Positions 63,301 to 64,000 of a stretch of DNA of 64,000 nt are shown piece by piece. The notes under the pieces were generated by a model. It saw only the letters and a list, made by a program, of their open reading frames with translations, was not told where the DNA came from and made no database searches. The position numbers and the translations under genes were made by a program. The DNA is taken from the NCBI GenBank assembly GCA_022829145.1, contig CM040746.1, forward strand, positions 13,018,184 to 13,082,183, read 5' to 3'. The first letter of the stretch is position 1. Each line of letters begins with the position of its first letter. Origin of the DNA: Albula goreensis. Taxonomy: Eukaryota; Chordata; Actinopteri; Albuliformes; Albulidae.

Positions 63301-64000
63301 TTTGTGGACTATTTTGGCCTATATGCATGTATAACCAGTATATCCTTTGCTAGTTTATTTTCTCCTGTTTAGCTTACTATTTTTGAAAAATTCACCAGGT
63401 ATTTTAAGTGCAGGTTTATATCTTGGGTTATTCGGCATTGATAAATGGAATGCTTTGTGTAATTTGGCAGTAACAGCTGGGGGTTTATCGATTTGCCAGC
63501 ACATGTAGACAAGGGATGATTACCAAGATCTGAGTAGTCACAGTCTCAACTATAAAAGTAATGCACATGAAATTTATCCCAGGGGCTTGGGGAGCAGGGT
63601 TTGCAGTGTTTAATCTGGTTGAATTTCCTCTTGGTGGAACTGCTGTTGAGACATTTCAGCTCTTTTCTAAAACATCTTTTTAGTTTCCATTTTTCCCTCT
63701 GGTTTCTCATTTTGAAGTTCCTGTCACATTTGTAAGCCCATGCCAGAGGTACAACTTCTTCTGTTATTTTGGGAGATCACACATGAATGCACTTACCCTC
63801 CAAGGAAGGTGCAGCCAGGCTTTTTCACTCTATGGTGTACCAGCAGAACTGTGAACCAATTGCCATGAAGGACAGCACTTCTTGGGTAGCTGGCAAAGGA
63901 CACCAGTCTACCAGAGGTGTCAGTACTGCACAATGAGTATGGGAGTGTACTGCCAATTAAAACCATCCTTACCTTGGTTATTATGGGCTGTCCTGTGGGT
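60361..64000. other. Noncoding AT-rich DNA to the window end
   Basis: No gene is recognised. A poly-A run lies at about 62582-62599. From about 62.4 kb the plus strand is T-rich, and open frames there have no motif. The last 250 bp have the look of interspersed repeat, but I cannot name a family. Confidence 0.5.

Overview
The window is vertebrate genomic DNA, most likely from a ray-finned (teleost) fish. It is AT-rich, has long introns and intergenic DNA, carries CA and GA microsatellites, and holds a tyrosine-recombinase retroelement relict and a foldback MITE of kinds common in fish. I see no bacterial operon, CRISPR array, rRNA or tRNA gene. Species cannot be told from the sequence.

One gene is clear: XIRP2 (Xin actin-binding repeat-containing 2, also called myomaxin, CMYA3 or Xeplin), on the plus strand from about 15.4 kb to 46.5 kb. 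I reconstruct nine exons from splice signals, phase matching and family resemblance. They are: first coding exon 15417-15558 (ATG at 15495), 27815-27990, 29607-29738, 30748-30834, a 70-nt exon 31673-31742, 32226-32329, a giant exon 33514-43011 (3166 codons), a LIM exon 44008-44141, and a last exon 44245-46058 with its poly(A) signal at 46509. The giant exon carries 28 canonical Xin repeats (the number described for mammalian XIRP2), a second array of about 17 decayed repeats, a polyproline segment, a 93-residue internal duplication and a conserved C-terminus. The long product would be about 3377 residues.

The gene is built for two products. The six upstream exons end in phase 0, and so does the LIM exon's LIM reading frame. 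Skipping the giant exon therefore gives a short EPLIN-like LIM protein of the kind needed in mouse hair-cell stereocilia. Splicing from a possible donor at the end of the giant exon would instead enter the LIM exon in another frame and stop after about 30 residues. In this sequence the last exon is broken by a frameshift inside a 36-bp coding repeat, so the short isoform would lose its conserved C-terminus unless this is an assembly error.

Layout: 1-15.4 kb is noncoding upstream DNA with a SINE-like copy and candidate 5' UTR pieces. 15.4-46.5 kb is XIRP2. 46.6-53.4 kb is intergenic, starting with a 42-bp minisatellite. 53.4-54.6 kb has promoter-like CCAAT boxes and two exon-like segments that could start the next gene; B3GALT1 follows XIRP2 in human, so this is a synteny-based guess. 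59.0-60.4 kb is a broken DIRS/Ngaro-like element. The rest shows nothing I can name.
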